Shown: positions 1-8,943 of the stretch, in pieces
How positions within the stretch are numbered: the first letter of the stretch is position 1
How the letters are laid out: every line of letters begins with the position of its first letter
Origin: Polynucleobacter sp. HIN5
GTDB taxonomy: Bacteria > Pseudomonadota > Gammaproteobacteria > Burkholderiales > Burkholderiaceae
Assembly: GCF_030297555.1 (NCBI RefSeq)
Contig: NZ_AP028136.1
Span: 1,240,001 to 1,304,000, forward strand
Direction of reading: 5' to 3'
Length of the DNA stretch: 64,000 bases
Notes under the pieces: generated by a model
The model's database searches: none
Seen by the model: only the letters and a program-made list of their open reading frames with translations
What the model was told of the DNA's origin: nothing
Translations under genes and position numbers: made by a program

Positions 1-31
1 GGTCCGTACGGAACTTACTGCGCGGGGTCAT
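1..31 (-). CDS. pssA: Probable CDP-diacylglycerol-serine O-phosphatidyltransferase, 5' end only
   Basis: Only the first ten codons are inside the window. An ATG reads leftward from position 31 and gives a short basic N-terminus beginning MTPRSKFR, three bases after the psd stop codon. In Burkholderiales the gene after ilvC-psd is normally pssA, which makes the phosphatidylserine that Psd decarboxylates. The name therefore rests on gene order and a plausible basic start, not on any visible catalytic motif. Confidence 0.4.
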   Translation of the reverse strand, partial: MTPRSKFRTD

Positions 32-34
32 GGC

Positions 35-682
35 CTAATCCAATCCCGGTAAACGAGCAAGCGCGGTATTGGTAGCAAAGACCTTCTCGCCAACACTCAC
101 TAAGGGCTCGGCCTCCAAAGGCAAATACACATCTACCCTCGATCCGAAGCGGATAAATCCATAACGTTCGCCGCGTTTCACACGGTCGTTGACGCGGATG
201 TAGCATAAAATTCGTCGTGCAACCAAACCTGCGATTTGCACTAAGGTGACCGTTTTACCATTAGCGTCAATCACGACCGCATTACGCTCATTCTCCGTCG
301 AGGCCTTATCAATACTGGCATTAAAGAACTTGCCTGGGAAATAGGTGACCTGCTTAACAAGGCCACTCACGGCACAGCGATTGGAGTGCACATTAAAGAC
401 GTTCATAAACACACTAATCTTTAAGGCTTCCCGATTGGCATAGGGGTCATGGGCTTTCTCAACCACCACAATACGGCCATCGGCTGGCGATAAAACAAGA
501 TCTTTCCCTAAGGGGGCGATTCGTTGTGGATCACGGAAGAACTGCAAGGTGAAGATAAAGAATAGCCACAATGGCCATGACCAGAAAAAACCTGCGTAGC
601 GATGCACCACAAAAGCGAAGGCCCCAATCACAACCAGATAGAGCCAGCCCTCTTTGGCAATGATGGGGTGTGGATACATCAT
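35..682 (-). CDS. psd: Phosphatidylserine decarboxylase proenzyme
   Basis: Converts phosphatidylserine to phosphatidylethanolamine at the inner membrane. At 215 residues it is the short form of the family. The N-terminal part is hydrophobic (about residues 12-48), consistent with membrane attachment. The C-terminal FGSR motif (Ser181) is the expected self-cleavage site that yields the pyruvoyl group; short-form enzymes use GS here instead of the LGST of the long E. coli type. It starts with a double Met, 21 bp after ilvC, and is followed three bases later by probable pssA, so the two consecutive phospholipid steps are co-transcribed with the ilv genes. Motif and length agree well, so the call is firm. 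Confidence 0.93.
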   Translation of the reverse strand: MMYPHPIIAKEGWLYLVVIGAFAFVVHRYAGFFWSWPLWLFFIFTLQFFRDPQRIAPLGKDLVLSPADGRIVVVEKAHDPYANREALKISVFMNVFNVHSNRCAVSGLVKQVTYFPGKFFNASIDKASTENERNAVVIDANGKTVTLVQIAGLVARRILCYIRVNDRVKRGERYGFIRFGSRVDVYLPLEAEPLVSVGEKVFATNTALARLPGLD

Positions 683-703
683 CAGATGATTTACCTTCTG
701 AAC

Positions 704-1729
<1,026 letters not shown>

Positions 1730-1755
1730 TTAAATTAAATAAAGAGTGATTAAAA

Positions 1756-2247
1756 CTAAACTTTGAGAATGCGTTCTCCGCGCCCAATTCCTGAACCGCC
1801 AGAGCGGACAGTTTCCAGAATCGATGCGCGATCAATTGCGCTAATAAATGCATCTAACTTACTACTTACACCGGTTAGCTCGATCGTGTAACTTTTATCG
1901 GTCACATCAATAATGCGGCCTCGGAATATATCCGTAGTGCGTTTTAACTCCTCACGCTCCTTACCGACCGCCCTCACCTTAATCATCATGAGCTCGCGCT
2001 CGATATGAGGGCCCTCGGTTAAATCAAAGACCTTCACCACCTCGACCAAACGATTAAGGTGTTTGGTGATTTGCTCAATCACATCATCTGAGCCAATGGT
2101 CACCAAGGTCATGCGCGATAAAGACGGATCTTCGGTCGGCGCAACGCTCAATGTCTCAATGTTGTAACCGCGCGCTGAGAACAAACCAACGACGCGCGAG
2201 AGCGCTCCTGGCTCGTTCTCGAGCAAAACAGAAATAATGTGACGCAT
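1756..2247 (-). CDS. ilvN: Acetolactate synthase small (regulatory) subunit
   Basis: Regulatory subunit that binds the IlvB catalytic subunit and confers feedback inhibition by branched-chain amino acids. The 163 residues begin MRHIISVLLENEPGALSRV, the classic start of the N-terminal ACT domain (about residues 4-78), with the GALSRV effector loop. The second half matches the ACT-like C-terminal domain, ending near GSGIGRGERILKV. The start codon overlaps the ilvB stop by one base (TAATG), so the two subunits are translationally coupled, which suits a fixed subunit ratio. IlvH is an alternative name for the same family. Confidence 0.96.
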   Translation of the reverse strand: MRHIISVLLENEPGALSRVVGLFSARGYNIETLSVAPTEDPSLSRMTLVTIGSDDVIEQITKHLNRLVEVVKVFDLTEGPHIERELMMIKVRAVGKEREELKRTTDIFRGRIIDVTDKSYTIELTGVSSKLDAFISAIDRASILETVRSGGSGIGRGERILKV

Positions 2248-4055
2248 TAGAGATCCTCACTTCCAAGCAGCATCTCACTAATGCCTTTACCCGCTTGCAC
2301 CATGGGCCAAACGTTTTCCTGTGGATCGATCTGGAAATCCATAAATACAGTGCGATCCTTTAATTTAAGTGCCTCTTTCAACGCTGGCTCAACATCGGCC
2401 TTGGTCTCAATGCGCATCCCCACATGGCCATAGGCTTCAGCCAACTTCACAAAATCGGGTAGTGAGTCCATGTACGAACTGGAATAGCGTTTGCTATAGG
2501 TCAACTCTTGCCATTGACGCACCATGCCTAAATACCGGTTATTTAAGGAAACGATCTTGATCGGTGTGTTGTACTGAGTGAGCGTTGAAAGCTCCTGAAT
2601 ACACATCTGGATCGAGCCCTCTCCGGTAATGGTGACGACCTCCTGATCCGGGAACGCCTTTTTAATTCCCATGGCATAGGGCAAACCAACACCCATGGTG
2701 CCTAAACCACCCGAGTTAATCCAGCGACGCGGTTCATTAAACTTATAAAACTGGGCCGCCCACATCTGATGTTGGCCAACATCTGAACACACAAAGGCAT
2801 CGCCCTTAGTCAACTCCCAAAGCTTCTCAACCACGTATTGAGGCTTCACGATTTGTGAGTCACGATCGTATTTCAGGCAATCGCGCTTCTTCCACTCATT
2901 AATCTGATCCCACCACGCCTTCACCTTCGCTTGATTCTTGCGGGCTGGTGCCGCTCTCAGTTGAGCGCTCATATCCACCAAAATCTCTTTAAGATCGCCC
3001 ACAATCGGAACGTCTACCTTGACCCGCTTTGAAATCACTGAGGGGTCAATATCAATGTGAACAATCTTACGCGGATGGCTTGCAAAGTGTGCCGGGTTAC
3101 CAATCACACGATCATCAAAACGGGCGCCGATTGCAATCAACACATCGCAGTGCTGCATGGCCATATTGGCTTCATAGGTGCCATGCATTCCAAGCATACC
3201 CACAAACTGCTCATGCGTACCTGGGAATCCCCCCAAGCCCATGAGCGTATTGGTTACGGGATAGCCCAAGAGTTCGGCAAACTCTTTAAGCTCTTTGGCG
3301 GCTTCCGCCATGATGATGCCGCCACCCGTATAAATATAAGGACGCTCAGCCTCTTGCAATAAGGAGACGGCTTTGCGGATTTGGCCGCTATGACCCTTGA
3401 TCACCGGATTGTAGGAGCGCATGCTCAAACTATCGGGGTAAACAAAGGGCGCCTTAGTTGCCGAAATGTCCTTTGGAATATCTACCAACACGGGTCCTGG
3501 ACGACCAGTACGTGCAATATGAAATGCTTTTTTAAGAGTGGCCGCAAGGTCATTAATGTCTTTGACCAAGAAATTGTGTTTGACGATGGGTCGCGTGATG
3601 CCCACGGTATCGGCCTCTTGGAAGGCATCCTCACCAATTGCGTAGGTTGGAACGTTACCGGTAATGATGACCATCGGAATGGAATCGGTATAAGCAGTCG
3701 CAATTCCAGTAACAGCGTTCGTTACTCCAGGGCCGGAAGTGACCAATGCCACACCCACCTTACCAGTGGCTCGCGCGTAGCCATCGGCTGCATGAACCGC
3801 GGCCTGTTCGTGACGAACCAAAATGTGTTCGAACTTATCTTGTTTGAAGATCTCGTCGTAAATAAAGAGAACCGCACCGCCGGGATAACCCCATACGTAT
3901 TCGACGCCCTCAGCGTGCAAAGCATGCACCAACATCTCGGCACCAATCATTTCAGGGGCAGATTGTTTTGTGGGACTTTGGTTGGAGTCGGATTGGGGAC
4001 CGGTTGCGGCCTGACCACCTTTGGTGGCTAAAAATTCAGCGTTACTTGTATTCAT
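2247..4055 (-). CDS. ilvB: Acetolactate synthase large (catalytic) subunit
   Basis: Thiamine-diphosphate enzyme that condenses pyruvate with pyruvate or 2-ketobutyrate, the first common step of branched-chain synthesis. The order is the usual PYR domain (VWGYPGGAVL, RHEQAAVHAADGYARATG), a central FAD-binding domain, and the PP domain with GLGTMG and NNRYLGMVRQWQ. The cofactor motif reads GEGS where many homologues have GDGS. I place the start at the ATG at 4055 because an AAAGGA site sits nine bases upstream; ATG 4061 is too close to that site and TTG 4073 overlaps it. That gives 602 residues. The 224 bp upstream contain an inverted repeat that may be a leader element. Confidence 0.97.
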   Translation of the reverse strand: MNTSNAEFLATKGGQAATGPQSDSNQSPTKQSAPEMIGAEMLVHALHAEGVEYVWGYPGGAVLFIYDEIFKQDKFEHILVRHEQAAVHAADGYARATGKVGVALVTSGPGVTNAVTGIATAYTDSIPMVIITGNVPTYAIGEDAFQEADTVGITRPIVKHNFLVKDINDLAATLKKAFHIARTGRPGPVLVDIPKDISATKAPFVYPDSLSMRSYNPVIKGHSGQIRKAVSLLQEAERPYIYTGGGIIMAEAAKELKEFAELLGYPVTNTLMGLGGFPGTHEQFVGMLGMHGTYEANMAMQHCDVLIAIGARFDDRVIGNPAHFASHPRKIVHIDIDPSVISKRVKVDVPIVGDLKEILVDMSAQLRAAPARKNQAKVKAWWDQINEWKKRDCLKYDRDSQIVKPQYVVEKLWELTKGDAFVCSDVGQHQMWAAQFYKFNEPRRWINSGGLGTMGVGLPYAMGIKKAFPDQEVVTITGEGSIQMCIQELSTLTQYNTPIKIVSLNNRYLGMVRQWQELTYSKRYSSSYMDSLPDFVKLAEAYGHVGMRIETKADVEPALKEALKLKDRTVFMDFQIDPQENVWPMVQAGKGISEMLLGSEDL

Positions 4056-4138
4056 TGTCATTTTCCTTTGCAATTTTCGGCAAAAAATTGTTTAGGCTGC
4101 TCTGTCCCTTACTTATGGTCCGGGTTCGAACGGCACTG

Positions 4139-4183
4139 CCGCAAAGAAAAAAGACTGCCACTTCTTGGATGGTCTCTTTGCGG
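4139..4183 (-). repeat. Inverted repeat in the ilvB upstream region
   Basis: A perfect 9-bp inverted repeat, CCGCAAAGA (4139-4147) and TCTTTGCGG (4175-4183), encloses 27 bases. On the minus strand the second half of the element carries a run of six T just before the closing arm. It lies about 85-130 bases upstream of the ilvB ATG, where a leader or attenuator would sit. No leader peptide rich in Leu, Val or Ile codons was found, so a classical peptide attenuator is not supported. The rest of 4056-4297 shows nothing else clear; promoters for both divergent genes must lie here. Confidence 0.4.
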
Positions 4184-4297
4184 TAAGCCCTCCATTGTAA
4201 AGCAATCGCCTAGAATGAGCGAGTTCAGGCCATATTTTGGGTCCAATCCTAGCAACGAAACCACACAAACAACGCTTATTTATTCGTAGCAAAGCAC

Positions 4298-4867
4298 ATG
4301 GCATCTGCCCAAGAACTTGACCAATTTCTCGCAGCTGTTGAGAAAAAAGCCTTCAAACAGGCCGTCTATGCGGTTCGGGATGAGGCCGCTGCCCTTGATG
4401 TGGTGCAAGATGCCATGATTAGCTTGACTCAAAAATACGGCGATCGGCCGGCCGCAGAGCTGCCACTGATTTTTACCCGAATTCTGCAAAATCGGATCCA
4501 TGACTGGTTTCGTCGCCAAAAAGTGCGCTTCGCCCACGAGACCCCCTTCTCAGCTTTGGGGACGGGTAATGATGGTGAGGAAGACTTTGATCCCTTGGAA
4601 CTGATTGAGATACGGGATGGCGGCCCAATACCCCAGGATGCTAGTGCGGCATTTGCTAATCAAGAGTTATTGGCTATCCTTGAGGCAGAAATATCAAAAC
4701 TGCCAAGTCGTCAACGAGAGGCCTTCCTCATGCGTTATTGGGATGAACTCAGTACTTCTGAAACGGCCCTTGCCATGGGATGCAGCGAGGGAAGCGTTAA
4801 AACCCATTGCTCCCGAGCCGCCCACACTTTGGCAGCTGCTTTGAAGGCCAGAGGAATTGTGTTGTGA
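4298..4867 (+). CDS. ECF-type RNA polymerase sigma factor
   Basis: A 189-residue alternative sigma factor. Region 2 covers about residues 30-80 (DVVQDAMISLTQKYG, then RILQNRIHDWFRRQKVR). An acidic linker follows (DGEEDFDPLELIEI). Region 4 covers about residues 132-185 (LPSRQREAFLMRYWDELS, then a helix-turn-helix ending SEGSVKTHCSRA). It starts at ATG 4298 without a strong ribosome site, divergent from ilvB. Its stop overlaps the next ATG (4867), so it is translationally coupled to a single-TM protein, the usual place for an anti-sigma factor. Family membership is clear; promoter targets and signal are unknown. Confidence 0.9.
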   Translation: MASAQELDQFLAAVEKKAFKQAVYAVRDEAAALDVVQDAMISLTQKYGDRPAAELPLIFTRILQNRIHDWFRRQKVRFAHETPFSALGTGNDGEEDFDPLELIEIRDGGPIPQDASAAFANQELLAILEAEISKLPSRQREAFLMRYWDELSTSETALAMGCSEGSVKTHCSRAAHTLAAALKARGIVL

Positions 4868-5331
4868 TGATGAATGCCAATCAACAAAATTTGGATCTAG
4901 TCGAGCAAGAGTTTGGGGAACGGGTAACCCGTTTATTAAGTGCTCAATCTGAGAATCTCAGCAGTGATGTCCAATTGCGCTTACGAGATGCGCGCGCCAC
5001 TGCCATTAGTCGCACGAAGGCGGAACCCGTCTTTGTTGCACAATTCCAAACGACCCATCGCAGCTTTCGGAATTCATCTTGGAATAAACCCATTTGGTCA
5101 TTTACTGGTTGGCTGGTCCCTGTCGCTGTCGTAGTCCTTGGCTTAATTGCCATCACCGAATGGCAAGAAGACTTGCGCATCAATGACATCGCCAATGTGG
5201 ATATTGCCCTACTCACCGATGATGTGCCACCCGATGCATTTGTTGATAACGGCTTTATGGCATTCTTAAAACTGAAGACCGTCGCCAAACCAGAGACGGA
5301 TGAGCAAAAGTCCGAAGAAGAAAAAATTTAG
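4867..5331 (+). CDS. DUF3619 family single-pass membrane protein, candidate anti-sigma factor
   Basis: 154 residues from the ATG at 4867, which shares its A with the sigma-factor stop (TGATG). The first 70 or so residues are soluble and charged and contain FGERVTRLLSAQSENLSSDV. One strong membrane helix follows near residues 80-102 (LVPVAVVVLGLIAITEW), then a short acidic tail ending EEEKI. This matches DUF3619, a family usually found after this sigma factor in Burkholderiales. Cytoplasmic N-terminus plus one TM plus translational coupling is the architecture of many anti-sigma factors, but I see no ZAS zinc motif, so that role is inference. An in-frame upstream start at 4807 is unlikely because it lies inside the sigma gene. 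Confidence 0.8.
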   Translation: MMNANQQNLDLVEQEFGERVTRLLSAQSENLSSDVQLRLRDARATAISRTKAEPVFVAQFQTTHRSFRNSSWNKPIWSFTGWLVPVAVVVLGLIAITEWQEDLRINDIANVDIALLTDDVPPDAFVDNGFMAFLKLKTVAKPETDEQKSEEEKI

Positions 5332-5333
5332 TA

Positions 5334-5876
5334 ATGCAAGTCCGACTTCTGGCACCAGCCCTTCTCGCTCTCTTCGTCGCACTGTCGACCTTTGGGGTTT
5401 ATGCACAGACTTCTGAACCAAGCGCGCCCGCTAAGGCTGCTAGTAAAAAAGTCGATAAGCTCGCTTGGAATCAATTAAACCCTCTGCAGCAAACCGTACT
5501 CGCACCATTGGAGAATGATTGGCAAACCTTGAGTAATGACCGTAAAACAAAATGGTTGCGGGTTGCCAATCGCTACCCGTATATGACCGCGCCCGAGCAA
5601 GAACGTCTTCAGGGGCGAATGGCCGATTGGGCAAAGCTACCCCAAAAGGATCGGCGCATCGCACGCGATAACTATCTATCGAGTTTGCAAATTCCAGCGG
5701 AGCAAAAAGTGGCTGCCTGGGAAGCCTATCAACAACTCTCTGAAGAAGAAAAGCAAAAACTTGCCCAGCAGGAACTCAATAAAAGAAAGTCGGGGGCGGT
5801 TACGGCACCCGCAATCCAACCGCGCGCGGTCATCAACCCCCCTTCTGGGCCCACCCCAAACTCCACAATCAAATAA
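5334..5876 (+). CDS. DUF3106 family secreted protein
   Basis: 180 residues with a clear signal peptide (residues 1-24, VRLLAPALLALFVALSTFG, cleavage after VYA). The mature part carries the DUF3106 helical pattern: WNQLNPLQQTVLAPLENDW, then three short helices rich in W, R and Q, including RWLRVANRYPYM-like and LSEEEKQKLA segments. A Pro-rich tail follows. It starts two bases after the DUF3619 stop, so it belongs to the same operon. The repeated short amphipathic helices recall periplasmic stress-sensing helical proteins, but no function is established. Product localisation to the periplasm is well supported; its part in sensing is inference. Confidence 0.8.
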   Translation: MQVRLLAPALLALFVALSTFGVYAQTSEPSAPAKAASKKVDKLAWNQLNPLQQTVLAPLENDWQTLSNDRKTKWLRVANRYPYMTAPEQERLQGRMADWAKLPQKDRRIARDNYLSSLQIPAEQKVAAWEAYQQLSEEEKQKLAQQELNKRKSGAVTAPAIQPRAVINPPSGPTPNSTIK

Positions 5877-5885
5877 ACTCTGGGG

Positions 5886-6434
5886 ATGAACCCCGCAGAG
5901 CTTAATGCCTTACCAGCCCCCCGATTTTGGCGACGCGTGTTTTGTAATCTTTATGAACAACTGCTTCTCGTTGGGGTTCTAGCGCTCACCTTTATGGTCC
6001 CTAATTTATTAATTGGAGTCTTATTTGGTATCGCGATTCCCAGTTGGCTCAGTTTTTTCTACCTGTATGGTGTGCTGGGGTTTTATTTTGTTTGGTACTG
6101 GCGACGTAATGGACAAACTTTGGCTATGCAAACCTGGCGCATGCAAATCGTGGCTGAGAATGGTGGGCTGCTAGCCAAAAATCAAGCCATTTGGCGTTAT
6201 GTCTATGGCTCACTGTGGATTGTCCCCTGCCTAATCGTTCATGCCATCTATCCGCTAAGGGGCTGGCAAATCATTGGGCTACTGTTTACGGTTTCTCTTT
6301 TTCTATGGCCGCTCAGTATGTTTCTAGACCGCAAACATCGTCAAGGCGTACCGGATCACATGGCACAAACTAAATTAGTTCAGTTGCCGCCCAAATCAAA
6401 GGCCTCTGCGACTCCTGCTCCAAAGACTGACTAG
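5886..6434 (+). CDS. RDD family integral membrane protein
   Basis: 182 residues. The opening APRFWRRVFCNLYEQLLLVGVLAL fits the RDD domain, in which the first helix carries Arg and acidic residues; here the family Asp is replaced. Three further membrane helices follow, with QTLAMQTWRMQIVAENGGLL between helices two and three, a typical RDD segment. The tail is basic and Pro/Ala-rich. The gene begins nine bases after the DUF3106 gene and ends convergently, overlapping the stop of the FtsX-like gene by four bases. RDD proteins have been linked to ion transport in some bacteria; here the role is not known. Confidence 0.8.
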   Translation: MNPAELNALPAPRFWRRVFCNLYEQLLLVGVLALTFMVPNLLIGVLFGIAIPSWLSFFYLYGVLGFYFVWYWRRNGQTLAMQTWRMQIVAENGGLLAKNQAIWRYVYGSLWIVPCLIVHAIYPLRGWQIIGLLFTVSLFLWPLSMFLDRKHRQGVPDHMAQTKLVQLPPKSKASATPAPKTD

Positions 6435-8938
6435 ACCTCGCGCAGGCACTCCATCGTGCTCGCGGTCTGGATCTTTTGCTGTAAGCGAAAGCCCGCCAGC
6501 AAACTGACGCACACACCGAGAACAATGCCGAGTCCAATCGCCGTTCCAAAGGAATAGAACTCGATTTCCAGTAAGTAGCGGCCCAGGGCCCACGTGGTTG
6601 CACTCGCTGCCAAGCCACCCAATAAACCCGATAGAAATCCGATGGTGGTCAGTTCAATCACCACGAGCTGCGCTAAGGTTCGTTTTGAGGCCCCCACTGC
6701 CTTGAGCAGAGCCGCATCCCGAAAACGATCGTCTTGCGTGGATCCAATCGCAGCAAAGAGCACCAAAATAGCAGCGCACAAGGTAAATACCAATAGCAAG
6801 CCCAAGGCACTCGCCAGCCGATTTAAGACCTCCTGAATTTGACGAATCGAGTTCTCAATGTCAACAATCGTTAAGTTAGGATAGGTCTGGGCCAACTTGA
6901 GATCCAAGTTCTCACGTTCTTTGGGTTGGTGATACGAGGTAATCCAAGATTTAGGGAAATCATCCAAGGCCTTCGGAGGAAAGATCACAAAGAAATTAAC
7001 CTGCATGGATCCCCAATCGAGCTTGCGCATCGAGGTAATGGGTGCAGTAATTTTTTGACCAGCAATATCAAAACTCATTAGATCACCCATACGAAGATTG
7101 AGGGTCTTCGCAATACCGCTCTCAATCGAGATTTGTGGAGTGACCGAATTGCCAAACCATCGACCAGCAAGCAATTGATTGTCGTTTGGCAATTGATTGG
7201 TATACGAGAGATTGAATTCACGATCGACTAAACGGCGTGCATTATCGGTTTGGTAGTTGTCGGGCATCACCTCACGCTCATTAATGTGCGTGAGTCGACC
7301 CCGAACCATGGGATAAAGTTGCGCCTCACTAATACCGCCGGCATTTAACATGCGCTGCACGTCTGTCTTTTGATCATTCTGGATGTTGATCAAAAAACGA
7401 TTTGGGGCGTTATCAGGCACATTGGCTTGCCAACTTTGCAATAAGTCTTGGCGTAACAAAAAGATCAGCAGGAGCGCCATGATGGCTAACGCTAAAGAGC
7501 TCACCTGAATCATGGCAAAGGCAGCGCGGCGCGATTGCGTACTAATTGCAAAGCGGGTCACAAAGCCGATCCTCGCTAGGTAGCGAGATTGACTAAAGCG
7601 CTCGAGACCCCACAAGCCAAGCCAAGCAAGCCCGGCAAAGAGTAAAGCACCAATCCCAAATGAACTGGTCGCCCAAACCAGCAACTTTAGGTCGCGGGTT
7701 GCCCAAAACACCAAAGCTATGCAACTAAGGAAACCAAACAGTGCGATCGATTTGGCGGCTAACGGCACTTTGCCAAACTCTCGGCGCACTAGGCGCAACG
7801 GGGAGATCTGACTTAAGGTCAAGATCGGTGGCCCAGCAAAACCAAAGAGAAGTAATAGAGCAAATGCAATGCTCCAAACGACCGGCCAAACCGAGGGTAA
7901 TGGCAGACGAGTCTGAATCAGACCACCCAATAGCTGCATCAGGGCCTCTTGAGCAAACCAACCAATCAGCCCCCCAAGAATGGTAGCCGCAACGCCAATT
8001 AATGCAAGGACAAACAGTTGCTTGCGCAGAATCTGACCCTGACTCGCACCAAAGCATTTCCATACCGCGCAACTATCGGCTTGCTTGAGCACATAACGCC
8101 TGGCTGCAAGCGCGATCGCTAAGGCGCAAATCAGCGCTGTCATTAAGGCTACGATTGATAGAAAGCGCTCTGCGCGCTCCAAGGTCTTACGCATCACAGG
8201 CTGTGCATTCTCCAAGGACTCAACCCGAATACCACGTAGTTTTTGTTGTTCAATGTGATTGATGGCCCAATCTTGATAGTCCCGAATTTGGCGATCCGTT
8301 CCAGACACCAGCAAGCGATAGGTAACGCGACTCCCAAAGCCAATCAGTCCAGTGCTTGCCAAATCATCGATACCAATCATCGCTCGGGGCGCAAAGTTCA
8401 TAAAGGCTGCGCCACGATCAAGTTCCCGCACAATCACTGCATCAATCCGAAATTGGCGATCACCAATGCTCAGTGAATCGCCTAACTTTGCACGCAAGGA
8501 AATTAATACGGCGGGGTCGACCCAAACCGTATTTTTGGGAGGCATTCCGGTGACCTCTTCAATCGATCGTTCATCGACCCTGCCGTCATTCATGTGACGA
8601 CTAATTTGCAATTGCCCTCTGAGAGGATAGAGAGCGCTCACCGCTTTTAATGAACTTAATTTACTTTCCCCACCATAGCTCACCATGCTGGGGAATACCA
8701 CCGTCTGGGCAATGTTTAGTTTCTTGGCCCTCGCCTCCTCGATCAACGCAGACGGGATCGGCTGATCCGCAGCAATTAATACATCAGCGGCGAGAAGTGT
8801 GCGGCCATCGATTTCAAAGCTGCGCTGGAGCCGATCAGCCAGAAAGCTAACGCTGGAGAGTGCCGCCACTGAGAGCACAAGGGCCACAAAGAGCCAAAAG
8901 AGCTCCTTCGCGCGCAGCTCCTTCAAGAGCATCTGCAT
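6431..8938 (-). CDS. FtsX-like ABC transporter permease (YbbP type)
   Basis: 835 residues with the layout of large YbbP/MacB-FtsX superfamily permeases: an N-terminal TM helix (about residues 14-33), a long extracytoplasmic domain, a first FtsX block near residues 260-390, a central TM pair, a second periplasmic domain, and a C-terminal FtsX block (ILVLFAAIGSTQDDRFRDAALLKAVGASKR). The AALLKAVGAS segment is the typical FtsX coupling motif, and KCFGASQGQIL is its first-half counterpart. Such permeases work with an ATPase like YbbA, but none adjoins it; the next gene downstream is an unrelated convergent one. The substrate is unknown. The ATG at 8938 or 8932 would both serve. Confidence 0.85.
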   Translation of the reverse strand: MQMLLKELRAKELFWLFVALVLSVAALSSVSFLADRLQRSFEIDGRTLLAADVLIAADQPIPSALIEEARAKKLNIAQTVVFPSMVSYGGESKLSSLKAVSALYPLRGQLQISRHMNDGRVDERSIEEVTGMPPKNTVWVDPAVLISLRAKLGDSLSIGDRQFRIDAVIVRELDRGAAFMNFAPRAMIGIDDLASTGLIGFGSRVTYRLLVSGTDRQIRDYQDWAINHIEQQKLRGIRVESLENAQPVMRKTLERAERFLSIVALMTALICALAIALAARRYVLKQADSCAVWKCFGASQGQILRKQLFVLALIGVAATILGGLIGWFAQEALMQLLGGLIQTRLPLPSVWPVVWSIAFALLLLFGFAGPPILTLSQISPLRLVRREFGKVPLAAKSIALFGFLSCIALVFWATRDLKLLVWATSSFGIGALLFAGLAWLGLWGLERFSQSRYLARIGFVTRFAISTQSRRAAFAMIQVSSLALAIMALLLIFLLRQDLLQSWQANVPDNAPNRFLINIQNDQKTDVQRMLNAGGISEAQLYPMVRGRLTHINEREVMPDNYQTDNARRLVDREFNLSYTNQLPNDNQLLAGRWFGNSVTPQISIESGIAKTLNLRMGDLMSFDIAGQKITAPITSMRKLDWGSMQVNFFVIFPPKALDDFPKSWITSYHQPKERENLDLKLAQTYPNLTIVDIENSIRQIQEVLNRLASALGLLLVFTLCAAILVLFAAIGSTQDDRFRDAALLKAVGASKRTLAQLVVIELTTIGFLSGLLGGLAASATTWALGRYLLEIEFYSFGTAIGLGIVLGVCVSLLAGFRLQQKIQTASTMECLREV

Positions 8939-8943
8939 CGATA

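Noticed and set aside
3381..4031. Long open frame of 216 codons opposite ilvB
   Set aside because: It lies entirely antisense to a firmly identified gene and its protein has no recognisable domain; a shadow of ilvB codon bias.
4105..4145. GGTTCGAA-like sequence upstream of ilvB resembling a tRNA T-loop
   Set aside because: No 5-bp T-stem closes it and no acceptor or anticodon arm is nearby; taken as chance.
4113..4304. Possible ilv leader peptide on the minus strand
   Set aside because: The open frame has no run of Leu, Val or Ile codons and starts inside the divergent sigma gene.
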